From Celoporthe dispersa (lineage: Eukaryota; Ascomycota; Sordariomycetes; Diaporthales; Cryphonectriaceae), in assembly GCA_016584495.1 (NCBI GenBank), contig WAID01000009.1, forward strand, positions 1,798,001-1,862,000: a stretch of 64,000 bases of DNA. The letters run 5' to 3'. Position 1 is the first letter of the stretch, and each line of letters starts with the position of its first letter. Below are positions 1 through 11,700 of this stretch, one piece after another. The position numbers and the translations under genes were made by a program. Below the pieces are notes generated by a model. It saw only the letters and a list, made by a program, of their open reading frames with translations. It did not search any database and was not told where the DNA came from.

Positions 1-54
1 GCTGGACGACGGGCTGGACCTGCCCCGTAGGCTAGCAAACCGCGACGGCGCCAT
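1..54 (-). CDS. Possible 5' end of a gene running off the left edge
   Basis: An ATG on the minus strand at 54-52 opens a frame that stays open for 18 codons to the edge of the window (begins M-A-P-S-R-F-A-S-L-R-G-R, then Ser/Pro). The frame is also open upstream for about 30 codons but has no earlier ATG before a pyrimidine-rich stretch that looks like a fungal 5' leader. The product cannot be recognised from 18 residues. The gene-free 4.7 kb to the right would be its promoter and leader. Confidence 0.3.
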   Translation of the reverse strand, partial: MAPSRFASLRGRSSPSSS

Positions 55-171
55 CTGGAATTCTTCCTCCTGGAGGGGAGCGTAGGCGTGTCTGCCCTGG
101 TGATGCAAGGGATGGCGGCAGGAGTACACAGCAGATGCGATTTTGTGTGCGTAGTAATAGCAGTAGCAGAA

Positions 172-290
172 GTAGAGAGAGAGAGAGGGAGGGAGAAGAA
201 AATAAAGAAGAAAAAAACAGAAGGCAAAAAAAAGAAAGAAAGAAAAAAAGAAAAAAGGAAGGGCGGAGGGAGAAAAAGAGCAGAGCAGGT
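172..290. repeat. Purine-rich GA/A low-complexity tract
   Basis: A GA dinucleotide run passes into A-rich AAAG/AAGAA sequence for about 120 bases. On the minus strand this is a polypyrimidine tract lying just upstream of the putative start at 54, a position typical of fungal core promoters and leaders. Confidence 0.8.
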
Positions 291-1397
291 TAGGATGAGT
301 AGTGACCAAGCACTTGGTAGGCCTTGTAGACACCACCAGGTGGATATCAGATGAGAGCCTAGTGAGGACTTGGATAATGCAAGACTTTCTTTTCTGGGAG
401 GGTTTTTTTCTCTTGTTTCGTCTGATCCCTTCGCCCTTTCTTGATTTTTTTTTGTTTCCTATTCGTTTCGTTTCTTTTTTCTCCCCAGTTTCAGGAAAAC
501 GATGCAGCCCAGCTCGGTCTTCTCCAGGCGGAGGAACAGATAGGAAAAGCCTTTGAGAGGGGGGAGGGGGAAAGCAATAGCGGAAACAAGGATAGAAAGT
601 CAGTAGACAGAGACAGACAGACAGCTTTTTGCCTCTCCCTCTCGGCCATGTCCTCCGGGGACTATGGCACTGATATTGGGAACCTTTCCCCCTTCTCCTT
701 CACCTGGGTTTTCCTCGGGACTTGACCTCCCCCCTTCTTAACACCGGACCCAGAGACCACCGTTCGGCGACCACTACCAAAAACCCCCAATGACTGACAG
801 ACAAACAAAAAAAGGTGGCCACATAACTGTATGTACAGATTGTATGTACATACTCAAGCAGGCTGGGTACTACAACAGGGTACGTACTACTCCCCCTCCC
901 CCCCGGTAAGGATGTTACTGTCTGTAGGTGCTATGGTTTGGGCTCTCGGTACGTACCCGCTTTGTGGCTACCATCGTAGCGGGCTGGTACGAAAAAGGTA
1001 GGCACGACAGGCCAAGACCTGATAAGGAGTGACCAGCCAGGCCCTACGCCGGGCCACTCCTGCGCCTGGTCACTCTTAACCGCAGCCCTCCCTCCTTCCT
1101 CTTCTCGCTCCCTTCCCTGCTAGGACTGCCCCGCCCTCAGGGTAAAATCTGTCTTCTAGGTGGGAAGGGACCCGCCACCTCTAGGCCCTGGGCATGCTTG
1201 GTCCATCCCTCCAAATCCAGCATCCTGCACGGCCTCTACAATATTTTCTTAATTTTTTTTTTTCATGTTTCTGTCTTCTTCTTTATCTTGTTGTTGATCG
1301 TCACACTAGAGTGCGCACTTCTCGGGTCGCTACCCCTTTTGAAGCGGACGCACAGAGTGTTCGCCTAAATGTTTCCACTCCACAGGCAGGCCGCATG

Positions 1398-1430
1398 AAG
1401 AGAGAGGAGAGAGAGAGAGAGAGAGACAAG
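1398..1430. repeat. GA microsatellite
   Basis: Imperfect GA repeat in the gene-free region. Confidence 0.8.
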
Positions 1431-1653
1431 AGAGACACACAGCCGCTGGCGACTCATCTGCCTCACCTCGCTCACCCAGCTTACCAGCTGCTCAGCAGCA
1501 CCAAGACACGGTCTCAGTCGGGCTGTGTTACCTATCCTGAAGACCACTGGCCCAGCACATGGTGTCCCGATGAGACATGGAGGGAGAGAGACCTGCTGAA
1601 GTCAAGGGATAGAGGAGCAAACGCATCATCATGCCGTCAGCCGGGAACCCTCG

Positions 1654-1700
1654 AGACACACACGCACACACACAGACACACACAATACACGCACGCACGC
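1654..1700. repeat. CA microsatellite
   Basis: Imperfect (CA)n with scattered G interruptions in the gene-free region. Confidence 0.8.
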
Positions 1701-4700
1701 ACCCGCCTACTAACTCTCGCTCTCATGCTGCTGCTGAAGGCCCTTCCCCCAGGTCTGACGTATCCCCCCCCCTCTGTGGGCTGACGGCTTTAGATACCTC
1801 CAGATGGCTGGTTGATCGGACCGCACAAGGGATCGCAGAGGCGAGTCAGTCGGGTGGTGTCGTCTGAAGCCCTCCCCCAGAGATGCATGCCAGGACCCTG
1901 CGCAGATCCAGACCGGTCCGCCCTCCACGGATGAATTAGCTGAATTAGCTGCGGTCGCCAGCAGCACCTCCCTGCCTCCCTTCCTCCGGAGGGCGAAGGA
2001 GGAGGCGCACAGCTCGATATCTTAACCTCGACAGAACACACACACACAGGCAGAGAGGGTACTGACGACCCAGTATGATCACCACCAGACCTTTATCCTG
2101 GCCCATGATTGCCGGTGCGTGACCAGCCTGCATATACACTAAGACGGAGCATGCAGCCCCGAACAGGATGCCCGCCCGCCCTGATTGGAGGGTCAAATGA
2201 TTCGCGATGGCCTCTGGCAATGCGCAAGAGGCTTGTCACCACGCACGTGTCATGTATAACATACTACCGGTATACACTAGAATACTATACTGTGGTGGTA
2301 GTGGTGCCGTGCCCTCCTGGACCAGTGGGTTTGGGTCGGGCCTGTACCGAATCTAGCCAGGATGATCCTCCGCGCACCGCTTCGGGATACTAAATGGTAA
2401 AACCGCAACAAGATCTTGACTTGAACCTGTCAACAGGGATCCTTTCCCAATCAGTCGGCGTCACCGGGGATCGATCTCAAAAAGTTCTAGCCCCACCACA
2501 CTGGGCTTCTCTACAGGGCCTGACCTCACACACGACGCTTGTCTCCCTTGACACCGGCGACTGGCCATGCTGCTGTAGCACCAGCCTGCTGCAGCCTGTT
2601 CACAGAGCCCATGTAGCCGAATCATCTAGCTGCGTGGCAGACGATCTCCCCTTTTTGTGGTATCGAACACTTGTTCGCTGTTGGACTTGAGAAGGAAAGA
2701 AAGAAAGAGAGAGAGAGAGACAGAGAGGAAAAAAAGGGTATCACAAGCACAGCCTACGTGCGGCGCAGATGAACGCCCAGCAGGCCACGACCCTCCAATA
2801 CACAAGACACCAGGTGATCATCCACCAACTGCCGTGCTTGTGAGATCGTACGTCAGTACAGGGACGGCGTCATCACGAAACCATTGTGAGTCGAGCAAGA
2901 GGCCACAGGGTTCTTTCGGGGCTCCAGGCGGCGGGCCATTTCAAGCCACGCCTAGTCTTTCGAGAGCCCATTGCCCATCTTTTCGGTTCAAGGAATTGGT
3001 CGTCAGTCTTTTTTCTTTTCTTTTTTTTTCTTCTTCTTTCTTGCGATTCCTACCGTGGTGGAGACCCGTGGTGGAGACCCTTCTAAAAAGAAAAAAAGAA
3101 AAAAAAAAAGAAAAGGACCATCCTTGAGGAACAGGGGAGAGGAAAAGAAAAGATCTTTTCCACATTCCAAGCTGATGTTTGGGCCCACGCCGGCTCGAGC
3201 CTTCGCGGTGCGAGTCCCTGGCTGCCAGCCACGGGCTCGCAGCTCTTGACGCCTCCGTGCCGCCCTCGTGAGGACAGGGAGGTGGTATAGACAACGAGCT
3301 CCTGTCACCGCTTGATGGTGACATAGCTAGCTGCCTACTCGAGCAGGTGGTATTCCCAACCAGAGCCAGCGGGCCCGCAGCCCGGCGCGGTGTCGCACCG
3401 AGGTCTGGGCTCCGCCACGTTTGTCCCCCCTCGAACAGAACAGCACAGCACAGCAGAGCATTTGGGTCTCAAGGAACGGGGCTCGAGTTTGATCCAGTTA
3501 CAAAACACCACGCGCCGGAGCCAAGGGTGATGGCACTAGAAGAATAGAATCAAAGTGCGGTTTACTATATTCAGACACTATCAAATCATCCATCCTGTAA
3601 CCTACCGCCGCGGCCCTCCCCTCGGACTCTCTGCTCCCGCCGATGTGCCCCTCCTGGTGAACCCGGCCAACTCTTTTTTCTCTCTCCCTCTCTTCTAAGT
3701 GACGACCGCTTTGGGAGCCAAACTTTTTTTTTTTTCTCTTTGGAGTAGCCTTTCTTCCCTCTGTGATTCCTCTCTCTCTCTCTCACTCATGAGTCATATC
3801 TTCGGAGGGCGGAGGGAGACTACGCACGCCACAAGAGCGGGCGCCGAACGCTCGGGGGTTATATTCTTAGCCGCAAGCTGCTGCCCGCGGTAACCACTCC
3901 TTTGCCCCCCCTTGTCAAGAGTGAGAAGCGGGATAGTTCCTACCGCTCTAGTAGGCTATATAGCTGAAGGACTACTATGATTGTTAACTCTCGGAGTTTA
4001 TGCGAGTAGAGTATCTGGCCTGAGAAGTAGCGAGATAATTGTGATGTGACACTGTCGCTTGGAAGGTTATAGGGACCCTCCTCTTCCCCCCTAAACAAAG
4101 TAAAAAAAAAAAAAAGAAAAAGAAAAGAAAAGGGATTGGTAGAAATAGGAAGAAAGAAACGATCCAGCGTGTGAGTGAGACAGGCTTCAAAAAAAAAGAG
4201 TCGCGACTCCGACATGAAGATCACGCGAGAAACAGATTCAACACCGGTAAATTAGTTATATTCTTCTTTCTTCTTCTTCTTCTTCCCCCTCGTCCCATTT
4301 CTATTCCAACTGAGGGGCACCCATGGCCTCGAGGAGCGCGCCGATCTGGAGCTCCTCATCCGGTTTCACGACACCCCACGCCGCATATCCAATATCGCCG
4401 TCTCAAGAGGGCTACCGTAGGCACTCCCTCCCTCCCTCCCCCCCAACCCATACTATCCGCTCGAGTTTCTAGCCCCAACAGAGACCTCTTCTCCCCAGCC
4501 CTTCTAAACATGTCAGATACGCCGCGACGAGGAACAGACCTTTATGGTCCGATTTCACCCTGTAGAGCCCGCAGCAGCACCTATGCGGAGAGAAAAATAG
4601 TTAAACTGTAGAGCAGACTGGTTCCAGCTTCATTTGACATACGCTTCCCGCCCATGAGATAAATGCACCGCTGCCTGTCCTGAGATGCCCAGGGGTGGGC

Positions 4701-4745
4701 TGGCCTTCAACAGAGCTTCCTCGAACCGGACCGCAGGTGGCTCCA

Positions 4746-7479
4746 CTAGACCTCCTCATTCTCCCAGTCCTTTTCGCCAAACAGCGGCCTCCTGTTGCTC
4801 GACCCGTTGTTCACCTCCAGCTTCGCCAGGAACTCGGGCGGCACCGTGGGGATGTACTTCCTCGCGCGCTCGCGGTTCACGCCGCCGAAGCCCGCCCCGA
4901 AGCTCACGAGCATGTCGGTCACGGACGGCAGGGTGAACGGCAGCATCAGCGCCGGGTCCATGAGCAGGTTCTCGGGCGCATCCTCTTCCTCCTCCTCCTC
5001 GATTGGCGTTTGTGGCGGACCACTGCCGCCGTTGGAGGATTTCTTGTCGCTCCGCTGGGGTGTCGACGGTGCACTGTCGGTAGACGCGGCGGTGTTGCGA
5101 GGGGGTGACGAGATCGAGGCTGCTAGGCTCCTCCGGTTGTTCTTTTCCTTTTCTCTTCTTGCCTCCGTCTCCTTCTGTATGGCCTCCAGATACTTCATCG
5201 CGCTCTTGGGGAGACCCTTCTCCCCGACCTCGGCGCGGTAGTGATTCGCAGCATGGATCATCTGTTGTGGGGTGAGGGTCTTCAGCTGCTGGAGCGTGTC
5301 GACCAGCGCCTCCAGGTCGTCGGCGCCCAGTGACGAGAAGCACTGTAGCCACTGGAGGAGCTGGATGACTGGTGATAGGTGCCTCCTGGCAGCCTCGATG
5401 GTGGTCTCGCCGTGTGCCTGCATCTCGCCGTGCTCGTAATGCTCGGGCTGTCTGTTGTTGGTCCGAGCCCAGTCCTCGAGGACAGAGATGTTCATGCGTA
5501 TCTGCATAGCTTTCGTCCGGGCCAGGTATTTCCTGTTGGACATGATGCGGTTGAACAGCTCGGCTCCGAGCCAGTAGAGCAGCTGTGCAACAATCTGTGC
5601 TGTGATGACGGAGTGCACGTCGTACAAGTCAAGAACGAAGAGCGTGGATGAGAGGAGCGACGTGACGTTCCGGGGTGCGGGTTTCGCCCTCTGCTTGGGC
5701 GATGGTGGCCGGTATCGCCTCTCTGGGGGTTCTTCCTTGACCTTCTTCTTGGTCTTAAAGATCTTCCACTCGTTCTGGAACGTGATGTCCTCAAACCCCG
5801 GTATGGTCTCGTGGTCCAGCATCGCCGGGTCCAAGACCTTGTCTAGCCGCCGCTCTGCGTCTCGCACGATGAGGATGAAGATCTCGTTGATCAGCTCGGC
5901 CAGCTGGGCCTGGAACTGGACCGTCGCCTCTACGAGCCCTGCATCTTTCTTCAGGTAGTGGAGCAGGAGCGTCGCGTTGGAGGCCCAGAACGCCAGTATG
6001 GTCATGTCCCACTGGTGGTACTCGACCACGTCGTTGATCTTGTCCATTGCCATGGTGAGCAGCTTGGCCAGGAGATCAGGACTTGCGTGGTAGTGCGCAT
6101 ATCTTGCGCTTAGGAAGATCATGTTCGCCGGGACAGGCTTCTGGCTTGCCGATCGCTGAGGCGTCATGTTGGTGATGATGATGTCCAAGATGCGGTCGAG
6201 ATCGATCTCCTGAAACACAAACATTTGGTCGTGTAGACATCTCATCCAGTCGAATTCCTGCTGCTCCTCTTCTTCGAAGTCGTCCACGGGCTGGTCAAGA
6301 TAGGGTCAGCGAGGGCGAACAAACCGCAGGAGGTGACAAGAGGGGGGCACAGACCTCAGGCTGGTCATCCATGCCGACATTGCCCAGGTCCACCTCGAGA
6401 TCCCTCGCGCTCTCCATCATCATACGTCTCCTCAGCTCGTTCTCCATCAGCTCCTCCTCGAACTTGTCGTTCGAGAAGCCGGGCCGATAGAAGTCATCCT
6501 CTCCCACCCCGGCACTGCCGATGTTATAGCCGTTGCTGTGTAGGTAGAAGGACATGTCGCTGTCGGGAGCAAGGAAATCAGCGGCAGTTCGGCCGGACGA
6601 CGTCTTGGCATCCTGAGATGCACCGTGGTCGAGAAGCAGCTTGGCGATCTGCTTGTGTCGGTTCGTCATGGCCCACATCAGGGCGCTCCAGCGGTTCCGG
6701 TCCTGCCTGTCAACGTCCACACCTGCCTTGATCAGCGCTTCGACCACGGCCTCGTGACCCTAGGTATCACGTTAGCGATGGACCTCCACCCGGGTGGTTC
6801 TCCCCCTCCTTCCCCCCCCCCAAGAGTAGCTGGGTTGACGCACAAAGCAGCTGGCGTAGATGAGCGGCGGTGTCCCGTCCTCGTCCGGAGCGTTCACGTC
6901 CACGTATTCCTTGGCCTTGCCCGACAGGATGTTGTTGACCTGATCCACATTGCCGTTGCTAGCAGCGATGTTCAACACTTTCTGCAGCATCTCTTTCTTC
7001 TCGTCGTTGGAGAGCTTCTCGTTCGTCGCTATCGCCTCGTCATCCTCGAGCCCCGAGGCAGACGAGTGGGCCGCCTGCGCCGCCAGCATCTCCATGAGCC
7101 GTGTGTCGCTGTCGGGCATGCCTCGCGTGAGGTCCTCATCGTAGTTGTCGTCGAGGGAGAGGTCGCTGAACTTGAGGGGTTTGGCCACCACCGGCGAGGT
7201 CAAGAACTGCGATTGTCCTAAGAGCAGTTACGTGTGTAAGCAGCCGAGTCTTCCCTGGCGTCGGCTTGGGAGGAGGGGGCCCAAGAAATGATGCATTGAC
7301 CGACCTTGCCACCCATCATACATTTCCGTCTCGGGCACGGGCTCCCTCGGCACGCGCCTGTCATCAAGCGACGTCGGCAGGTCGGCCGGGAGGACCTTGG
7401 GCTTCTTATCGCCACCGCCGCCGCCGCCGCCGTCATCAAAGGGACTCGTGGCCCCGCCATCTGGAAGCCCAAAGTCCAT
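4746..7479 (-). CDS. Ankyrin repeat protein with DIL (dilute) domain
   Basis: Four exons: 7479-7305, 7217-6844, 6759-6355 and 6290-4746, giving 832 residues with no frame problem. Introns have GT-AG ends, and joining them makes clean ankyrin sequence (A-S-C-F|G-H-E-A across intron 2). A Gly-rich acidic N-terminus is followed by about three ankyrin repeats (about 118-235), an acidic linker, then a helical DIL domain (roughly 420-700) and an acidic/Ser-rich tail. DIL domains are best known from the cargo-binding tail of class V myosins; this protein has no motor. Fungi have a conserved, largely uncharacterised ankyrin-DIL family of this size, so a role in cargo or membrane trafficking is only an inference. 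Its start lies about 1.3 kb from the 3' end of the histidine kinase, same strand. Confidence 0.85.
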
Positions 7480-8785
7480 CTCGGAATGGAGGCGGAGGGG
7501 TCGGTCGCCGTCGAAGGTATCTCAGCGAGGTCTTGGCTTTCGATCTAGGTAGTCATTGGACATTTGATCGTCGATGCATCTACTGAGGGGTGTTTGCACG
7601 AGTATGGTCAGGTCTACAAAGGGGCCCCGAGGGGAGGAGGAGTCGCCAGTCAGAATCCTGAAGCAGGAGCAGGAGCAGGAGCAGAAGCCAGGTCGTCGAA
7701 AGTTGAGATGGTTCAGGGTGATTGTCCATGCACCCCACAGTGCCTACCGCCTACCGCCTACCGCCTCACCCCTTGCCCGCGTACTGCGGTACATAGTGGC
7801 ATGCTCGACGCACAGACCACCCGAACCCCAGTGACGTACAACACTGCCATGGTGTGTGTACAAGGTACCTGTGACTTGCCGTTAGTACGTGAGCATGTGC
7901 TCCTGACGCTGAAGACAGACAACAACGACGAGGCACAATGGCCCCAGCAAGTCTGGTTTCCAGGAAGACCATAGCATTTGCAGGTCGCAAAACTATACAA
8001 ATTGGCAAGGAGGTGGGCCATCACAAAATTGGAAGAGCCAGCTAGAAGGAGTATTAAGGGAGCGGGGGAGTCAAGATGTGGCAGATTCGGGGCGGAATCC
8101 ATCTCACACAGGCTTGGGCTGGCAGGAAGGAGGAAGCACACGCCACATGAGAGCAAGGACACACAGCTCAGCTCTATCTCATCTATTCCGCTTCAGCCGA
8201 ATATCTCGTCCAGCTGGTTGTGGCTACCAAAAGGCCGCCTACAGAGGGAGACCACAAACACAAAAGACCCCTCTCCCCTGAACCTGCATCTATCATCGAA
8301 CGAGCCAGACGCCCTGTACGATACGACGCTATCATGAAAAGAACAATGCAGAAGCAGTGGTCATCCGACACATGTTTTAAGCCCACCGTAACGCGCCCCT
8401 CGCTCGGACCGCGAAAGTAAAGAAGGAAAGAAAGCATCCCCTGTCCTGTCCGTTTGTTTTCTGAACCGCCATGAGTATGAGGAATAAGAAAGAAAAAAGA
8501 AAAGAAGAAAAAAAAAAAGGAAAGAAAAGAAAAGAAACTGAAGATGGATGTGTCTCCTGGGGGTGGTGTCGGGGGGTATTGACATCCAGCATAGAGCAAT
8601 CTAGGAGAGAATGTGCAAAAGAAAGAACACCAAGACCGAAGAAGGCCTTCTCGTGAACACCTTGAACCAAAGCCCCGTTTTCTGTTCATGTACAATTCAA
8701 GACGATCCCGACAATACCTCGTCTTTCTCTACTTCCCTGCGCCTTGCTCGCCAGGAAAGGGATATTGAGTCGTATGTTCATGCGT
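7480..8785. other. Intergenic: ankyrin/DIL promoter and kinase 3' flank
   Basis: No supported gene. It contains a short (GCAGGA)n-like run near 7665-7685 and an A/AAG-rich tract at about 8485-8540 next to the kinase 3' end. Confidence 0.6.
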
Positions 8786-11700
8786 TCACTGCTGCTCGTC
8801 CGGGGCAATCTCGCTACTGCCCCTCCTCTGCAGCGGATTCTTCTTCTTGAGGACCGATTTGCCCTTCTCCTTTTCTTTCTCTTTCTCCTTTCCGCCCTCG
8901 AGTGTTTCATTGCTGCCGCGATTTTTAGTCAGCTTATTCCGGATCTTTCCGCCGCCGGATCCGCCATGGATGCTGCTGCTGTCCACGGAGCCGGCGTCCG
9001 ACATTCTGTTGTCGCTTGAGCTCCTTGTGGGTGGAGCAGGGCTTCCACCGTTGCCTTCTGGTAGATTGCTGTCTGATCGATTGCCTTTGACAGGAAGGCT
9101 GGCTGTGCTGAGTGCACTGCCGTTCGCTTCCGTGGTTGCGCTCGTGGGGTGTGATGATGAGGGTGGGCTTGCGCTAGAAGGAGAGCTGCCTGGACTGATC
9201 ATCGATACTTCGCTAAGCTTCCTTTCCCCGGGGTTGATATAGGTCTCTAGCTTCCTCTTGAGCACATCCGAGCGCACCGGCTTCGCTAGATACTATATAG
9301 CATCAAAAGTCAGTTTTCGATGTTTAAAGATTGGCCTTGATGCGAAGAGCAGGGTGCATAGTTCCCAGCAGAGCCTATCCGGCAAGGAGTGCAGGACGCA
9401 GTGCAGGAAGTTAGAGACAAATCCAAAAGTACGTACATCATTCATGCCAGCAGCCAAGCACTTCTCACGGTCGCCTTGGATGGCGCTCGCAGTCATGGCG
9501 ATGACCAGGATCTTGCGCACTGCCTCAATCGGGTCCTTTCGTAGTAACCGTGTGGCATTGTATCCGTCCATCACCGGCATCTGTACGTCCATCAGAATGA
9601 TGTGGTACGGCTGACCGTCCTTGGCTTTTTGGCGCAGACCCTCGACAGCTTTCAGCCCGTTGTCGTAGGCATCGACTTTGGTGTAGCCCAGCCTCTGGAC
9701 ATACTGAATCGCGATCTTCTGGTTGATGGCGTTGTCCTCCGCGATACACACTCGCAGTTCGTCCTTGGGAATTACAGAGAGATCGAGGTATGGGTTGGGA
9801 GAGGCCTCCCGATTGATGTTGTCAGAGGACCTCTGGGAGAAGCTGTCGGGCAGGCCACGAGGGTCACCGGCCGCGACGTTGGGTTTGGCTTTGTCAAACG
9901 TGACAGTAAACCAAGCCGTGGTTCCGACGTTCTGCTCGCTCTCTAACTCGATCTCGCCCTTCATCATCGTCTCGATCAGCGACTTACAGATGGACAGGCC
10001 CAGCCCACTCCCGCCGTATTTGCGCGCGGTAGACGTATCGGCTTGGCTGAAGGGCTGGAAGAGCTTTGCCTTCTGTTCTGGCGAAATTCCAATGCCCGTG
10101 TCTTTGACCCAGAATGTCAGAGTAGCTCTCTCGCTCGTCTCCGACTCGAGACGAGCTCCAATCGTGACCGATCCATCCTCAGTAAATTTCAGACTGTTCG
10201 ATATTAGGTTGCCAAGAACCTGGTGTAGGCGAATTGGATCTCCGTATATGAGCATGGGTGGTAGGTTGATGTCGCGAATAATAGAAACGTTCTGCCGCTT
10301 TGTCTTCTCTCGATTGCTGTACGATTGGGCGCGAACAACCTCGCGCACCATCTCTTCCGGATTGAATGCAGTGATGTAGAGCTTCATCTTGTCCGCCTCC
10401 ATCTTGGAAAAGTCCAAGATGTCGTTGATGACAGTAAGCAGTAGATCAGCGGAAACCCGGATCGAGTCAGCCATCTCTAGTTGCTCCTTCGAGAGATTCG
10501 AGTCCTTTAGCAGTTCTGAATTGCCAATGACGCCGTTCAGAGGTGTACGAAGCTCATGTGACACATTTGCCAAAAAGATACTCTTCGCCTTGGCCGCCTC
10601 CTCCGCACGCTTCTCGTTGCGCCTTGCCTGAGCTTCTGCGGCCTTAGCCTTGGTCTCGGCCTCCTGAGCCTTCGACAAGGCGCGCTTTTGGGCCTCGATC
10701 ATACTGGCGTTCTCGCTCGAGACCTTCTCGATCGCCTTCAGGGATAGGGCGTTTGAATAGCTGATGCCGATCTGGTCGACGAGGAGCTTCGTGACGGTGA
10801 CGTTGCGACGGGTGAATGAACCTGGGCTTCCTTCAAGGTAGAGACACCCAAGCAGTGGACCTGTGCCGTGGCTGATGGGATACGCGATGATAGCACGACC
10901 CGTCGGATTTTTCTGGAGCCATTGCTCACTGACTCCGAACCGCTCGTCGCTGATAATATCAGAACTCCACACCGCCTCCCTGAAACGGGTACAGTAGAGG
11001 ATGACATTTTCTGGGACCATGTGCTGCGATGAACTCAGCGGTACCGCAGGCTTGTGGGCTTGTGCACCTCTCTCTGGGTTGCCGCTCGCCGCGACACACC
11101 ACTGATCAGAGTCGTCGACAATGATGGCCGCCAGCGTCGCCGTACCCCCGCATGTTTGCAGGATCACATCGCACATCGTCTTGAGAAGTTCTTGGACCTC
11201 AAGAATGGAGGAAATGACTTGCGAGGAGACAAGTATGGCGTGGAGATCGATCATGTCGAGAGACGGCAGGCCGGCGCCGGCCTCGGGAGGGTGCATCGAG
11301 CCTCTCCAGGCTCCTATCCGGCTCTCGTCAAGCTCAGTGATGCCCGCTAGAGCGGGCTGTGGCGGAACTTCTGCCTCTCCGTCAACTGCACGATATTGCA
11401 CAGTAAGCGGATCTACCGCAAAATCAGTTTGCACTATGGCGTCAGCGGTACGCGGGTTGCGGGTAGGACCGTGAAGAAGAAGGTGGTGGTCCTCTTCGAT
11501 CCGCTCTGCCAGCCCTGAGGCACTCATTGCGCGGAAGAGTCCAATGGCCTCCATGAGAGCAGACTTGGCTGACCTCCGAGCGCCTCTCCTTATGAAAAGC
11601 CCAGCCATGAGGTAGTTGCCAACTGCCTCCTCGAAAGTCAGACTCTGCTCAGAGGCGTGGTCTAGTGCATCTTCATACACGCGAACAGCCTGACCAGTGT

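Larger units (their letters stand above)
55..4745. other. Long gene-free region with simple repeats
   Basis: I see no conserved protein in about 4.7 kb on either strand. The open frames present are short and built on low-complexity sequence. It holds a purine tract (172-290), T-rich tracts (about 405-480, 3010-3045, 3724-3740), GA runs (1398-1430, 2700-2725) and a CA run (1654-1700). The left part could be the promoter and long leader of a gene starting at 54 on the minus strand; the right end is the 3' flank of the ankyrin/DIL gene. Confidence 0.6.

Noticed and set aside
1194..1784. 196-codon frame in the left flank
   Set aside because: It is built on GA and CA microsatellites and homopolymers and lacks any domain character.
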